Assembly (NCBI GenBank): GCA_030765045.1
Contig: CM060965.1
Span: forward strand, 152,190,374-152,254,373
Direction: 5' to 3'
Length of the DNA stretch: 64,000 nucleotides
From: Tenodera sinensis
Lineage: Eukaryota > Arthropoda > Insecta > Mantodea > Mantidae
Both the position numbers and the translations under genes were made by a program. The notes beneath the pieces are model-generated. The model had not been told where the DNA came from and ran no database searches. It saw only the letters and a list, made by a program, of their open reading frames with translations. Positions 10,338 to 20,970 of the stretch are shown piece by piece. Position 1 is the stretch's first letter, and each line of letters starts with the position of its first letter.

Positions 10338-12376
10338 TACTGGTTGTGGGATGAAAGTACAAGGAGATATCTGGCAAGATAGTTAAAGAGGTAAAGTGGG
10401 TCTGCGTCTTGGTGTGTGATTAACTCCAGCAGCCATTTTGTGTGTTTAAGGAAGTTTTCGTAGCTTACTTCCCTGGAGACTCCTAGTGAAGCCAGAAGCT
10501 CCCTCAAGGCCATTCCATTTACAAAAGCTTCGCGAGTGGTGAGCGCTACTGGAGAGAAAATTGAATCCTCCAGCGGTGTTGGGGGTGCTTGTGTGTGTGT
10601 TTGCGTGTGTGTTGGTTGTTTTGTGTTGTTTCTATCCCTCGCTCTCCTATCGGTGCGCTCTGGTGTGGCCAGGGTCTGCCCGGCGGTGACTCGGTCATCC
10701 CTGGCAGTAGAAGGGCGGGTTTCGGGGGCTGGCCTGTTGCGGCCGCGACGGTCCTGGATGAACCACCCTTCGTTATTAGTGGGAACAGCCTGAGTAGTGT
10801 TTTGCTGTCTCTGAGGTTGGGGACGGGGGGCCCTATTTGGCTGTTCCCTTGGCCTTGAGTTAAGTGCCAGCTGGTAGACTGGGCAACCGCGCCATGTTGC
10901 CCCGTGGCCTGTGTGGTTGCACAGTGCGCACAGTCGTTCCTGAGGAGGAACTCTACATTGATAGGAGGGGTGAGGGCCTTTGCATTTGGCGCATACATTA
11001 ATTGGGGCCTGACACTCTAAGTGGGTATGGATTAGTTGCTGGCACTTTCTGCATTGTTTTGGTGCTGGAGTCGTCCTATAGTCCTCGACTTTAACCCTAA
11101 AATGCGCAAGGTACTTGAGGTCTCTAATCTTTCTGTTAGCTGGGGTGTCTGCTAGTTCTATTAAGTACATGGGGAGGAGGGCACGTGTCCTGTCACGCTT
11201 GTGCATTTGGACGGCCCTGATGACCTCAAGGTTGTGGGTGGCCAGTTCTAATTTTATGTGTTCTCCGGAGACTTTGGCATATACGCCTTTTATTACATAT
11301 CTAAGGGTCTTTTCTGTGGGCTCGGACATTAGGTGGAAATGTATATGCCTGGCTTTGAGGTGTTCTACCAAAGGATTGTAGTCCCTCCTCGAGAACAGCT
11401 TGACTTCATAGTCTCCGGAGCGCGGCGCGAATCTAACTGTGTATTTGTATAAATATTTGTGTGTGGTGTCGAAACTATGGGTAATCGTGTGTATTGGTGT
11501 TGTCTGGCGCTTGTGCACGAAGATTGGTGCCAAATCGGACCTGAACTCCGTGTATGTGTTGGTGTGGGTGGAACTTGCGCTAGCCTGTGCCTGTGCCTGT
11601 GCCGCTCTGCCGTAGGTCTCAGGGATCGGAGAGTGTGCTTTAGGGTTGGGGGATGGTCTCATGTCCGAAAGGTCGATGAGGTCTTGAGATGGTGTGTGTG
11701 GAGATGGTTGTGTATGTGTGCGTGTGTGTGTTGTCTGTGCTTGTGTACATGTGTGTGTAGGTAGTGTTGGTGTGTGCATGGGTGTGGTTTGTGTTTGTGT
11801 GTGTGAAGGTGTAGTTTGTGTTTGTGCGCGTGTAGGCTTTGTTTGTGTGCGTGAGCGTGTAGACTGTGTTTGTGTGTGAGTGGGTGTAGGCTGTGTTTGT
11901 GTGTGTATGGGTGTGGTCTGTGTTGGCGTTGGTGTAGGCTGTGTTTGTGTGTGTGTAGGGTGTGTCTGAGTGAGTGTAGGTTGTTTGTGTGAGTGTGTTT
12001 GCGCGTGTGTGGTTGACGCCTGTGTATGAGTGGGTGTGGGTATGCGTGTCTGTGTAAGTGTTCGATTGGGTGTGTTGGCGTCGGTGAGAGGGGGTTCATT
12101 GTGAGTTGTTGCCTGAGTTGGTGTAGGTATGAGTGGAAGTGTAGGGTTGAGTGTTGGTGTTGTGTCTTGTGTGGGCATGTTCATGATGTCCAACTCAGGA
12201 GTTCTGCTACGCTGTGATCGCGTGCATGGTTGTGTGTTTCTGGTTGATGATGATGATGATGATGTGGGCGTGGGTGTTGATGGTTTGTCTTTAGTCATTT
12301 TCAGTGCCTTAGCCGTTACCAGCTTTTTGGTAGTTGATAGGGATGAGGGGGAGAGTCTAACAGTCTTCTTCACCAT
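10337..12376 (-). CDS. Jockey ORF1 (gag-like nucleic-acid-binding protein), 679 aa, open
   Basis: ORF1 proteins of this clade bind element RNA. Regions: a basic, Ser/Thr-rich N-terminus; a long Thr/Gln/His/Pro low-complexity tract (about residues 110-230), encoded by CA-rich repeats; a PRE_C2HC-like domain (about 310-435; LRYVIKGVYAKVSG, MYLIELADTPANRKI, LKYLAHFRVKVEDY); and three Cys/His knuckles (about 438-500; CRKCQQLIHTHLEC, CAKCKGPHPSYQC, CALCNHTGHGATWRGC). A basic, Gln-rich tail follows. The stop TAA overlaps the ORF2 ATG by one base (TAATG), suggesting coupled termination-reinitiation. No break is visible, in contrast with ORF2. Confidence 0.88.
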   Translation of the reverse strand: MVKKTVRLSPSSLSTTKKLVTAKALKMTKDKPSTPTPTSSSSSSTRNTQPCTRSQRSRTPELDIMNMPTQDTTPTLNPTLPLIPTPTQATTHNEPPLTDANTPNRTLTQTRIPTPTHTQASTTHAQTHSHKQPTLTQTHPTHTQTQPTPTPTQTTPIHTQTQPTPTHTQTQSTRSRTQTKPTRAQTQTTPSHTQTQTTPMHTPTLPTHTCTQAQTTHTRTHTQPSPHTPSQDLIDLSDMRPSPNPKAHSPIPETYGRAAQAQAQASASSTHTNTYTEFRSDLAPIFVHKRQTTPIHTITHSFDTTHKYLYKYTVRFAPRSGDYEVKLFSRRDYNPLVEHLKARHIHFHLMSEPTEKTLRYVIKGVYAKVSGEHIKLELATHNLEVIRAVQMHKRDRTRALLPMYLIELADTPANRKIRDLKYLAHFRVKVEDYRTTPAPKQCRKCQQLIHTHLECQAPINVCAKCKGPHPSYQCRVPPQERLCALCNHTGHGATWRGCPVYQLALNSRPREQPNRAPRPQPQRQQNTTQAVPTNNEGWFIQDRRGRNRPAPETRPSTARDDRVTAGQTLATPERTDRRARDRNNTKQPTHTQTHTQAPPTPLEDSIFSPVALTTREAFVNGMALRELLASLGVSREVSYENFLKHTKWLLELITHQDADPLYLFNYLARYLLVLSSHNQ

Positions 12377-13008
12377 TGCCAGATATCTTCTGTCCTAGTG
12401 TTTTTAGTGTTCAGTTGATGGGGCTGAGTTAAAGAACCTAACGTGTAGTGAGTATGGGAACCTAACGGGGACCTACCTGGAGGAACTTTTAGTAAGGGGA
12501 AGTGGTTTTAAGAGGAAAAGAGAAGAGTGTGGAAAGTCAGTGGGGGGCCTAACCGGGGAGCTTAAAAACTAATAGAAAAAGAGGAAAATATAGATAGTCG
12601 GAGAGAAAGAGGCAGCTAGCGAGTGCTAAAAAGCGTGGTTAGCAGAGGACCTGAACCGGTTAAGGCGCCTAGATACCAGTCAGAGACTGTTGGCTGTGGT
12701 CGTGCTATCCCTCGTCTATCCTGCTAGTTTATAGTTACCTGTCTTGTAGCGTCCTTGCAGCTGCCGGCAAGCGGCAGTTGAAGCGGTGATCCCCCGGCGG
12801 CTTTGAGCGCGAGTGGCGGCCTGCGCACTGCGTTCTCTGAAGTTCGCTCGGATTCCCTGCTTCTCGCTTTACCAAAGCTTGGAGGGCTCTTCAAAGCAGC
12901 TGCAGACGATCTCAAAGTTCTCTCTCGCCCTCGTTCAGTCGCCCCGACTAGCAAGAGTGAAGGGACCAGTACTGTCAGCCAGTACGTACCGAGTAGAAAA
13001 CACCCAGT
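12377..13008 (-). other. Untranslated DNA between the Penelope-like and Jockey ORFs
   Basis: This should hold the Jockey 5' untranslated region (proximal part, 12377 to roughly 12720) and the 3' flank of the Penelope-like element (distal, GC-richer part around 12760-13008). I cannot place the junction. A 76-codon ORF at 12724-12954 has no recognisable similarity. No clear hammerhead core is seen here. Confidence 0.4.
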
Positions 13009-14160
13009 CTAGTGTGGAGGTGGTTCACCGCTCCGTTGGAATCTATGTTTTCTGAGTCGGTCGATTTCCAATTTTAAGGCTGGTTTCCAAGATGGACTAA
13101 ACTGCAATCCAGCGTCCCGGTTCAGTGTACTCTTCTCGGAGGAGATGGCCAGAGCCTCCTTAACCCTCTGTTCCCATAAACCGCTACATTTTGCCACAAT
13201 GGTCGTTTCTTTGAAGTTAGCTCTGTGGTCTTTTTCAAAGCAGTGCTCCGCCAGCCCTGACTTTTCAGGCTGCATTAATCGTATGGACTGTTCGTGCTCC
13301 TTGACTCTGGTGGAAATGGTCCTGCCGGTTTGCCCTATGTACGGTGTCCCGCATTCACAGGGGATACAGTATACCCCTGGTACATTAAGGAGCCGTTTGT
13401 CCTTAATCGGCCTCACTAGGTGTTGGATCTTCAAAGGCGGCTTGTGGATGGTTCTGATGTTGTGTTTAGCGAGAATTCTACTGATTCTGCCGGAAAGATT
13501 GCCAGTGTATGGGATGCAGGCAGTGGCGGTCGGCTGGTCTGGTGTTTGCTGAGTTTGTGGTTTTCCTCTCTTGGCCTTGGAGATAGAGGCTTCAATATCC
13601 TCTACAGAGTAGCCGTTTTGGCGGAATGTGTGCCTCAGGTGCTGCAGCTCTTGTTTTAGGTGGCTGGGATCGGAGATCGACAGAGCTCTGTGGAACAGAG
13701 TGTTGAGAACTCCGACCCGTTGTGACTCATGATGGAAACTGCAAGCATTCAAATAGAGGTCAGTATGTGTTGGTTTGCGGTATACTGCATGCCCCAGAGT
13801 ACCGTTGTTGTTTCTGGAGACCAGGATGTCCAAAAATGGCAGATTTCCGTCCTTCTCAACTTCCATGGTGAACTGAATTTGGGGTCGGAGGCTGTTGAGG
13901 TGTGTGAGAAAGCTCGGCAAAGTTTCTCGTCCATGTGGCCATATAACGAATGTGTCGTCAACATACCGGTAGAAATGAGATGGCTTAAGTGGGGCTGTGG
14001 CCAGTATTTCGTGTTCCAGGTGTTCCATGTAGAAATTTGCTATTACTGGTGACAACGGAGAGCCCATTGCCACACCGTCTACCTGTTCATAGAATTTGCC
14101 ACCAAACAGGATGAAAGTGGACGTTAGAGTGTGCTGGAAGAGCATGTCCGGCTGACATCA
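13009..14160 (-). pseudogene. Penelope-like element: RT (C-terminal half) plus GIY-YIG endonuclease, 5'-truncated
   Basis: The open frame of 378 codons begins inside the RT: FYEQVDGVAMGSPLSPVIAN, then the catalytic HFYRYVDDTFVIW, then LPFLDILVSR and YRKPTHTDLYLN. The C-terminal part is a GIY-YIG nuclease: GVYCIPCECGTPYIGQTGRT, TRVKEHEQ, and GLWEQRVKEALAI with the conserved Glu. RT followed by GIY-YIG identifies the Penelope class. The N-terminal RT part is missing (full proteins are roughly twice as long), as is usual for truncated insertions. The remaining frame is uninterrupted, so the copy is fairly young but not autonomous. Confidence 0.9.
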
Positions 14161-15136
14161 TCAAGCTCTTCCGGCACTATCAATAGCTTCACATCAGGTC
14201 CATTTGGATTCCCACCTTGCTTTTGACTAAGAAGACATTTTGTTTACATAAACAGTTAATAGATTTCACTAGATTCACAGAGGCTTATTAGCGTTTTGCT
14301 TTCATTTTGTCAGTAGCGAGAGGAGAACATTTTGTGTTCATGATGATTTTGGTTTAATCCATAACCTGGTATGTAAAGCTCTTCATAGACATGAAGGATG
14401 GATCTTTGTTGAATCTGTGCTCAGTAAAACATGAAGTGACTTAAGTGCATGGGAAAATGATAAAAATGAACGTCCAGCAAGTGTGCACCACAGTGACATA
14501 CCAACCAGCAGCACTGATGAATCTTGACATTTGGACATGATGTTGAACCATCAAATAATATACCAGTTCATAGTATGAATAAAAAACAGCCATTTCTTCC
14601 ACCTTTAATACCGAAAGTTCATTAGCAGTTGAATATTTTAAATTGCTTTTTAATGAGGAACCTTTGAAAAAATCAGTATTTGTGGAGATCAGAGAAAATT
14701 GCAACACACAGTGCCTCAAAAAAGAATCTTTCTTCGACTGTCTCATCCTTCAATAGCCACTATAAAGGCATTTTGGGGGTAATCATCAGTCGGGAGCTGC
14801 AGCTCTTGCCACATGTCAAAGACGTTTTCTAAATTCTGGATAGATAAAATGCAATTTCTTTGGTCACGGGTTTTCTGGTGATGACTTCTGCTATTCTAAT
14901 TTGCACTTCACTGAGAAAGATTCCAAAGCATGAAGAAGGTAAAGTATCCACTCAAACCAATAATCGATAAAATATACTCAATTGCTTTATTCACCAGATA
15001 GACATGTAAAAGTGTCGTATCATTCAAGGGTAGAGTGGTATCTTTCAGAGTTTGCAAATACAATGAACTCTATAAACGTTGAATTAAGAATATTGTACTG
15101 TCTGACGTGCAAATGGTTGTGTACTGTTTCTAGACT
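14161..15136. other. No gene recognised
   Basis: AT-rich DNA to the right of the Penelope-like element. A 101-codon minus-strand ORF (14441-14746) has no family signature. Nothing else is supported. Confidence 0.4.
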
Positions 15137-15487
15137 TATTTGGGTTTCTCCTTCATTTCCTGATTACCCATCCCTTATGTAGGACTTACAAGCCAGGCAC
15201 CTGCTGGGGTGTAGAGAAACGTATGGACCAGGCAGAGTGAAGACCTGGAAGTAGGTGGTTCTGCCAATCAGGTATGATAGTGAGGAAGAGGATGGTATGA
15301 AATGCAGGTGAAATCAATGAATGGAAAGGTGATGGAGTAATTAGTGGAATGAGTGGTGGGGTAAACTGGAGAGAACCCTCCCAGATGCTGCTTTGTCCAC
15401 CACAAATACCACATGTGGGTCCCTGGGATCGAACCTGGGCCACCTAGATGGTGGCAAATGGTCTAACTGCTCAGCCACAGTGCCACC
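15137..15487 (-). mobile_element. tRNA-derived SINE, family A, copy 1
   Basis: Read on the minus strand from 15487: a tRNA-like head GGTGGCACTGTGGCTGAGCA (A box TGGCTGAGCAG), B box GGTTCGATCCC, then ACCCACATGTGGTATTTGTGG. The 3' part contains GGCTTGTAAGTCCTACATAAG. The copy at 63.6-63.9 kb aligns throughout. The head resembles a serine- or leucine-type tRNA with a long variable region. Confidence 0.8.
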
Positions 15488-16157
15488 CTTTTTATTTGGG
15501 TGAAGAGGAAAATTCTGAAGAAACAAACCTGCTGAAGGATACACAGGTGGTTAACCTTTGTTCTAACCTGCTCAGTGCAATTCCTCGTCACTTAAAGGAT
15601 ATTGTGTACGTGATAGGTACTATGCCTCACAACAGCGAGCTGAAGAGCGACTGCAGTTAGGTATGGTTACAACAGGAATAATTTTACCAGCCAACAGGAA
15701 TGGAAAAAAAAAGTTACATATATCCAAAAGGAAGAGAAGTGAATCAATGTCTTTCCATTGAATGAAAAATAAATTACTAGGGAAGATATAAGAGCTAGTT
15801 ATGCTGTCCATTTTCCATAACTAGTATGGTGTGTTCAATCCAAGTTTCCAAATTGGTCACCTAATATGAAACCAGTATGCATAATGGATTACACCAAATA
15901 AATCGAAGTATTAACATAAGTGACCATTTCACTTCCTCTTATAAGTTTATGAGGAGGACAGGGAAGTGGTACAATAAAATATCTTCTGACTGTGGAAGTT
16001 GCAATCATAAATTCTTATGTTTTATATACAAACTTCAAAATGTTCTGTACAGAAGAACAATTCTAGAAAGCAGTGGCTCTACTCAAGAGCAGCTATTTTA
16101 ACTATAACATCCATTTCATACCAAAAACCAACGAATTCTTGAGTAATTATTATTTAT
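15488..16157. other. No gene recognised
   Basis: The 70-codon ORF starting at 15448 overlaps the SINE and has no similarity. The remainder is AT-rich without recognisable structure. Confidence 0.4.
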
Positions 16158-16352
16158 TTATGCCAACAAACTTACTGTTGGTGTTTTTAAACACACAAGC
16201 CGTGTGTGGGCAATGTTTGAGAGGTAGAACTGGAACTTAAAAACTCAATGCCACAGCTGGGATTTGAACCACAGACACTCCGCTTACTAGGCGGGTGCTC
16301 TAACCATTAAGCTACTGTGACAACCTGTCAGAATGACATTGAATCCCCCTGA
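16158..16352 (-). mobile_element. tRNA-derived SINE, family B, copy 2
   Basis: On the minus strand: CAATGTCATTCTGACAGG, then a head with TAGCTTAATGGTTAGAGCAC and B box GGTTCAAATCC, then TCTCAAACATTGCCCACACA, ending AAACACCAACAGTAAGTTTG. It matches the + strand copy at 3945-4128 with scattered substitutions. Confidence 0.8.
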
Positions 16353-17147
16353 ATCAAAAAAGAAACCTTTTTAGAAAAAGGTTTGTGCGTAGTTGTGTGG
16401 GTACATGCATGTGTGCATATTGTGTGTTTTATCAGTTTGTGGAAAGCATAACTCAAAAACTAAAGTCGGTTAAAAACCAAAGTTGGTATTTAAGTGTAAT
16501 ATCTTTTAAGGATGCGATATAGAGAATTTGAAGAAAATTCTTCCACCCTAAACTACCCTTTACATGGAAAGTGTTTTGAAAATTTTGATTAAAATGCCAT
16601 ATGTTTAAGATATTTTATGGCAAATGAAATGTATATTTTGAATTTTCTATAGCCCATATAGCCCTGTTTGCTCTGGATGACTTTTGCATAAGTGGTAAAC
16701 CGTAAGAGATTGAACAAATCTTACTGTACAAAAAATATAGATATTGTTAAATACACAGTTTATGTGCAAATAAATCTTTTGTAGAATGAAGCATTTTGGA
16801 GATCTTCATTATTGTTTGTGTGAGTTTTGGAATACTTAAACTTTTGTCAAATGGAAGATTGATACTCATTTTTGTATATCTTAGCTGTGCAAAGAGAATG
16901 AAATATTGAAATCGATTTGAATATGCAAACTGGACTTTACTTTGGCAAATAGTGAACCTGTTAAACATAAACATTTGTTCTCTGTAAGGCAAAAGTTTTG
17001 AGATTAGTGCTCTATGGTTTAGTAAAGAATATGCAATGTAAGTTGAAAATGATAAAAATGACCCTATGCACCTATTATTATACGTTGCTGACACATTTAT
17101 TGTTCCTTCACGAAAAGTTGTAGCATGAACAGTGGAAATTAAACTTG
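16353..17147. other. No gene recognised
   Basis: It contains a short GTGTGTGCATATTGTG stretch near 16410. A 115-codon minus-strand ORF (16747-17094) has no family signature and looks like chance. Confidence 0.4.
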
Positions 17148-17378
17148 GTTTTTAGATGCTCTAACTGCTATAGTTCTGAGCATCCTATTCTATGTTGGGC
17201 ATGTAACCACTTAATTTTGCTCTGAGGCGTCGTAATCAACTTTAGGTACTTTTATATGCCATAAATCTACAACTTGAGGCCACCACCTGTGCTTCCCTTT
17301 TGAAGCAAGTTACACCGAAATCATTGCCCTCCACAGGGTTTAACCTCACAATCTTGGGAACCAGAGGGTAGCATGTTA
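17148..17378. repeat. Interspersed repeat shared with 45866-46312
   Basis: The block (GATGCTCTAACTGCTATAG..., ACTTAATTTTGCTCTGAGGC, TGCCATAAATCT, then ...GGGAACCAGAGGGTAGC) aligns with degenerate but collinear sequence at 45866-46312, where a MITE interrupts it. Family unknown; the size suggests a SINE or LINE tail. Confidence 0.5.
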
Positions 17379-18987
17379 TCCCTAGATATGCAGGACAACA
17401 CATTCAGAACGGGCACAGCTAAAGAAACCAAAGTTTTCTTGTGAAAATTCTACACCCAAGTCTTGTATTTTACAACACTGCTTCAGAGGAAATGGATGAA
17501 ACGTAAGCCTATATGTTGAGTTCAAGATTTGTGGGAATATATAGTTTGCTTTCATTTTAAGCAGGAAAACTGGGTACATTTCCAAATCAGCCATGTCATA
17601 TTTAAATTCATATTCCAGCGACTTTGAACCATATTTATTGTACAGTAAAAATGTTTTAATAAGTTTAAATGACTGTAGATAAAAGAAAACATGTATGTAC
17701 TCCAGTTAAGAGGTTGTTTTGACTTGTCTTAACTTATGCTTTAGTTTGAAATCATAAAGTGGTCATACAGTCAGACAATAGTACATCCTGATCATAATAT
17801 ACTGTTGTTGCGTAGTGAGGTATGTACCTTCAAAATTGACAAAAAATGGAGTCTGTTACCTCTTGCCATAAAGTCTTGCCTCATGGACAATTATCACCTT
17901 TATTGCCATTTTTCTAAATATACAAGAAATGTAACATTAGACTCTGTGTTTAGCGAGCTTTTTAGCTCATGCTTGTTTGACACCCTGTTTAAGATGGATT
18001 ATCTGCCATTTTTGGTTAACTTTCAACCCTATCCCCTCTATCTTAATAGATAGTTAAGGTTCTACAGGACTTAGAATGGGCCTCTCTTTCTTAAATTCTA
18101 AGCTTGTAATTTCATAGTGTTCCAATCAGAGAGATGATTATTCTGCAACTTTCCTAAATAATGGAATTTTTATAGACAAATTTACCCAAGATTAAAACCA
18201 TTCATGCTATTTATCACAGTGAGCTCAAAAACATTAAAATTGGCATGACCAATAGCAAGTCTGGAAAGGTAGATTGATAGGCATTTTCTTTTTAAATTTA
18301 AATTTTTAAAAAAGTTAAGGTTTTTAATGTTGGCTACTTCAAAATGGGCTAAAAAGTATAAAATAATTTTCCACTGGCACCATGCAGATGTATAACCCCT
18401 ACAGATTCCTTATCCCATACACATGGTCCTGAAAATTTGCTATTGTGAACTTTTTAGTAGCTGTAGAAGTGCTCATAAGTTTTAAAATGAAAAATGTGGG
18501 TCACTAACAATTTTATCACACTGCAAATGATATGAACTGTTCTATGAGTTTACTCAACAACAGCTACTCCCTAGACTCCTTACTGTTATGTATTGCATGT
18601 ACCCCACATTTTTCTTTGTGGAGCTTCTAGTATTTTCATGGCTTTTAAAAACATGACACATTAAAAATGTTTTTACTTAGATAATCAGGCATGGGGAAGA
18701 GGGGTGACAGCGATGCAATCAAGTATTTATCCTTCCCAGCTTCTGACAAAATTTGAAGGACTGCCCAGTTCTCTGTGGCAGGCAGACAATAGCAGGAGGG
18801 GTGGCCTGTTAGCTAATTGCTGTGAGACAGTGGAAGAGGTTAAAACTACGATGTAGGGGAAGTGACTCATTGAGTCAGTTCTCCCTATCTATGTTAGATG
18901 ACACTAAAAAGCCCTCTGTTTATTTTTCATCCTGTTTTGAGCTATGTTTAAAGTTTCAAAGGACTTCAGAGGCCATTCCCAGAAAAT
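17379..18987. other. No gene recognised; probable intron or intergenic DNA
   Basis: An 82-codon + strand ORF at 17805-18053 lacks a recognisable domain or splice context. If the exon at 19750 belongs to a longer + strand gene, this could be its intron, but I found no convincing upstream exon. Confidence 0.35.
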
Positions 18988-19197
18988 TCAAGATATATGA
19001 TATATATACTTAGGCTTTCATGGCCAGTGTCTTGACTATTAGATATGTTTAGTTCTTCCGGGCTTGTAGGCCATGGTCTAGAAGGCATTGTAGATACCAA
19101 GTACTGCGCTTGGCAAAATGTTGGTATCTACAATGCCTTCTAGACCATGGCCTACAAGCCCAGAAGAACTAAACATATCTAATAGTCAAGATATATG
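18988..19197 (-). mobile_element. Foldback element, family 2, copy 1, with 12-bp direct repeats
   Basis: Arms 19031-19100 and 19121-19190 (70 nt each, one mismatch) flank a 20-nt loop. A tail at 19000-19030 contains TTAGGCTTTCATGGCCAGTG. The whole is bounded by TCAAGATATATG at 18988-18999 and 19186-19197; the right repeat overlaps the end of the right arm. Core and tail match the 23.3 kb copy in the opposite orientation; the outer arm does not match it. Confidence 0.75.
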
Positions 19198-19749
19198 CTT
19201 TAGTTGTGAATGCTTTGTAGTCAAAATAATTAAGAGCCATTTTTGAGAAAATCAAGAAATTTGAAAATATTTTCCATGTAAAGAGTAGTTTGGTGTAGTG
19301 GGATTCTTTTGAAACTGAGTTAATATTGCATTGCCGTCCAGTTCTGAGCTATGTTTAAACTTCCAAGACTAGCTCATTCGGAAAGTTAGTTGAAAATAGA
19401 TTGCAAAATTTGTACTGGATAGACAGACAGGATAGAAAGCGAATTAATAAAAGTCTTAAAATGCTGTACTCAAAATATAGTATTTACAGTTGGTATTACT
19501 ATGTGCTTGTATGCAAGTTTAAAAGAGTTTTGTTTAATTTGAGCTTTCCTATGCAATAGTACAAATAGTAAAGAATTATCATCTTTAATCTAAATACCTA
19601 ACAGTTTAATTTCACTTTATTTTATGTGTTTATAATTCTTGTTTTTCTCTGTTACAGTACTGTGTTATGTGTTTCAAGAGAAGTGAATGTTCACTATTCT
19701 GATATAGTGTGTTATTTGTCTAATTCTATTTGTCTTATGTTTGTGATAG
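19198..19749. other. No gene recognised; probable intron upstream of the exon at 19750
   Basis: AT-rich, ending in a plausible splice acceptor (TTTGTGATAG). No second feature is visible. Confidence 0.35.
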
Positions 19750-19912
19750 CTATCGCCCATTTTTGCCGGTCAGTTTCGTGACACAGGAATTGGCTTTTGA
19801 ATCAGATGAGAAGTGCTTAGAGTTTTTGACACCATTTGGCCTCACTTTTGAGGATGTCAAAAGGACGAAGATTGATGGTAAAGCGAGTGTTGCAGCCCTT
19901 GGAAACATGTGA
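19750..19912 (+). CDS. Probable last exon of a SAC3/GANP-like gene (LENG8/THP3 type)
   Basis: After the acceptor AG at 19748-19749 the frame reads YRPFLPVSFVTQELAFES..., then CLEFLTPFGLTFEDV and IDGKASVAALGNM, ending at TGA 19910-19912. From memory, this resembles the C-terminal end of SAC3-domain proteins, which act in mRNP export and related complexes: YRP.LPVS motif, a helix with LAFES.E.C, and a closing I-D-x-K-A-S strand. AATAAA at 20007-20012 fits a polyadenylation signal. No upstream exon was found, so the remainder is probably outside the recognisable part of the window. The alternative is a processed fragment, which the sharp acceptor argues against. Confidence 0.5.
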
Positions 19913-20006
19913 GCTGTGCCAAGGTTAAAATAGTGGTTTGTTTAGGGTCCTAGATGCACACATATTGAATTGTTGCCAAATATGTGGTGCTATCTAAGTC
20001 ATTGAG

Positions 20007-20012
20007 AATAAA
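20007..20012 (+). terminator. Polyadenylation signal for the SAC3-like exon
   Basis: A canonical AATAAA lies 95 nt after the TGA of the exon at 19750-19912. Use of the site is inferred from position. Confidence 0.4.
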
Positions 20013-20970
20013 AGGAGATCCCATTGGTTTTAAGTCATCACATAAAGCAGTTTTCTATCAATATTGTTGTTAAGATAAGTCGGAGGATACAAGAAACTAC
20101 GGGCATGAACTACAAAGAGAGAATCAAAGTGACGTGTCTAGAAGAGATTAAGGAAAGAAAGGAAACCAGAAAACCATTTCAGTTTAGGAAAGAAGTTGCT
20201 GGAGTATGGAATAAAAGAAAAATGAAGACTAACATTGAACTCTGAAACACATGTCTGAGAGATACTAGTTCTTTAACAAGGTACTACTCTTAACAGTCAG
20301 CATTAATTTGTAGCAAGTTTAACTTATCATTGCTGCAAGAATTCTCCATGTGCTTCATTTCTTTGAAGTAAAAAAGGAATGCCTTAGATTTGAATTATTG
20401 GCATTTAATGTCAAGGAAATGTATGTATAATGCATGGTCAGAAAAACTTAGGAGGCATTGTCAGTTTAAACAAAGAAATCTTAAACAAGCTATTCCCACT
20501 CTTTAGGAAGGCATACTTCGAAGAAAAAGAAGAAAGTAAAAAAGGAATTTAGAGGAACTTGGAGCATAGGACCTCTACTGTGAAAGAATTGCTATGAGTT
20601 AGAGGAATATGAAATATCAGCAACAAAGGACAGAGTGATTAGGAAGAAGAGCAGGTGCAGAGTCTTAAATCTGTTAAAACTTTGTAAGATAAAACAGAAG
20701 AGTTTATTCCAACAGTCAACGTGAAATTAAGATAAATGAAACATGGTTAATACTGGAAAGATTACCAAATAGGAATATTGACAAATAGCTCTAATTTGTA
20801 GGTAGCTGCACATATATAGATAGGATGTGTTATCGAGTGCATACAGTTGGATGAAAAGATAGTTCTCAGTAAAGCAGAGAAGGCTTTTGTCCCCCCCCCC
20901 CTTTTCTTTTTTTACCATTAGCAATAAATTGAAAAATGGAAAGGATTGCAGTTAAGAATGAAGATTTGGA
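20013..20970. other. No gene recognised; includes a C10 tract
   Basis: A-rich sequence without family similarity. A run of ten C followed by T-rich DNA lies near 20891. Short ORFs are not supported. Confidence 0.4.

Larger units (their letters stand above)
4646..12720 (-). mobile_element. Jockey-clade LINE split by a piggyBac insertion
   Basis: The order on the minus strand is: 5' untranslated DNA (upper limit uncertain), ORF1 (12376-10337), ORF2 (10337-5096, interrupted), a 3' untranslated region (5095 to about 4709) and an A-rich tail with AAAT repeats (about 4708-4649). A gag-like ORF1 with a PRE_C2HC-like domain and zinc knuckles, an apurinic-type endonuclease and RT in ORF2, and no LTRs together identify the Jockey group. 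Without the 2.5 kb piggyBac it is about 5.5 kb. The element is dead: one nonsense codon, a changed RT catalytic Asp and the insertion. I could not find target-site duplications because the 5' end is unclear. Confidence 0.85.

Noticed and set aside
11459..12398. Several Cys/Val-rich ORFs antisense to Jockey ORF1
   Set aside because: They are the reverse frames of the CA-rich tract; the sense strand has a clear domain structure.
12377..13008. Hammerhead ribozyme in the Penelope-like 3' flank
   Set aside because: I looked for CTGANGA with a nearby GAAA on both strands and saw no convincing core.
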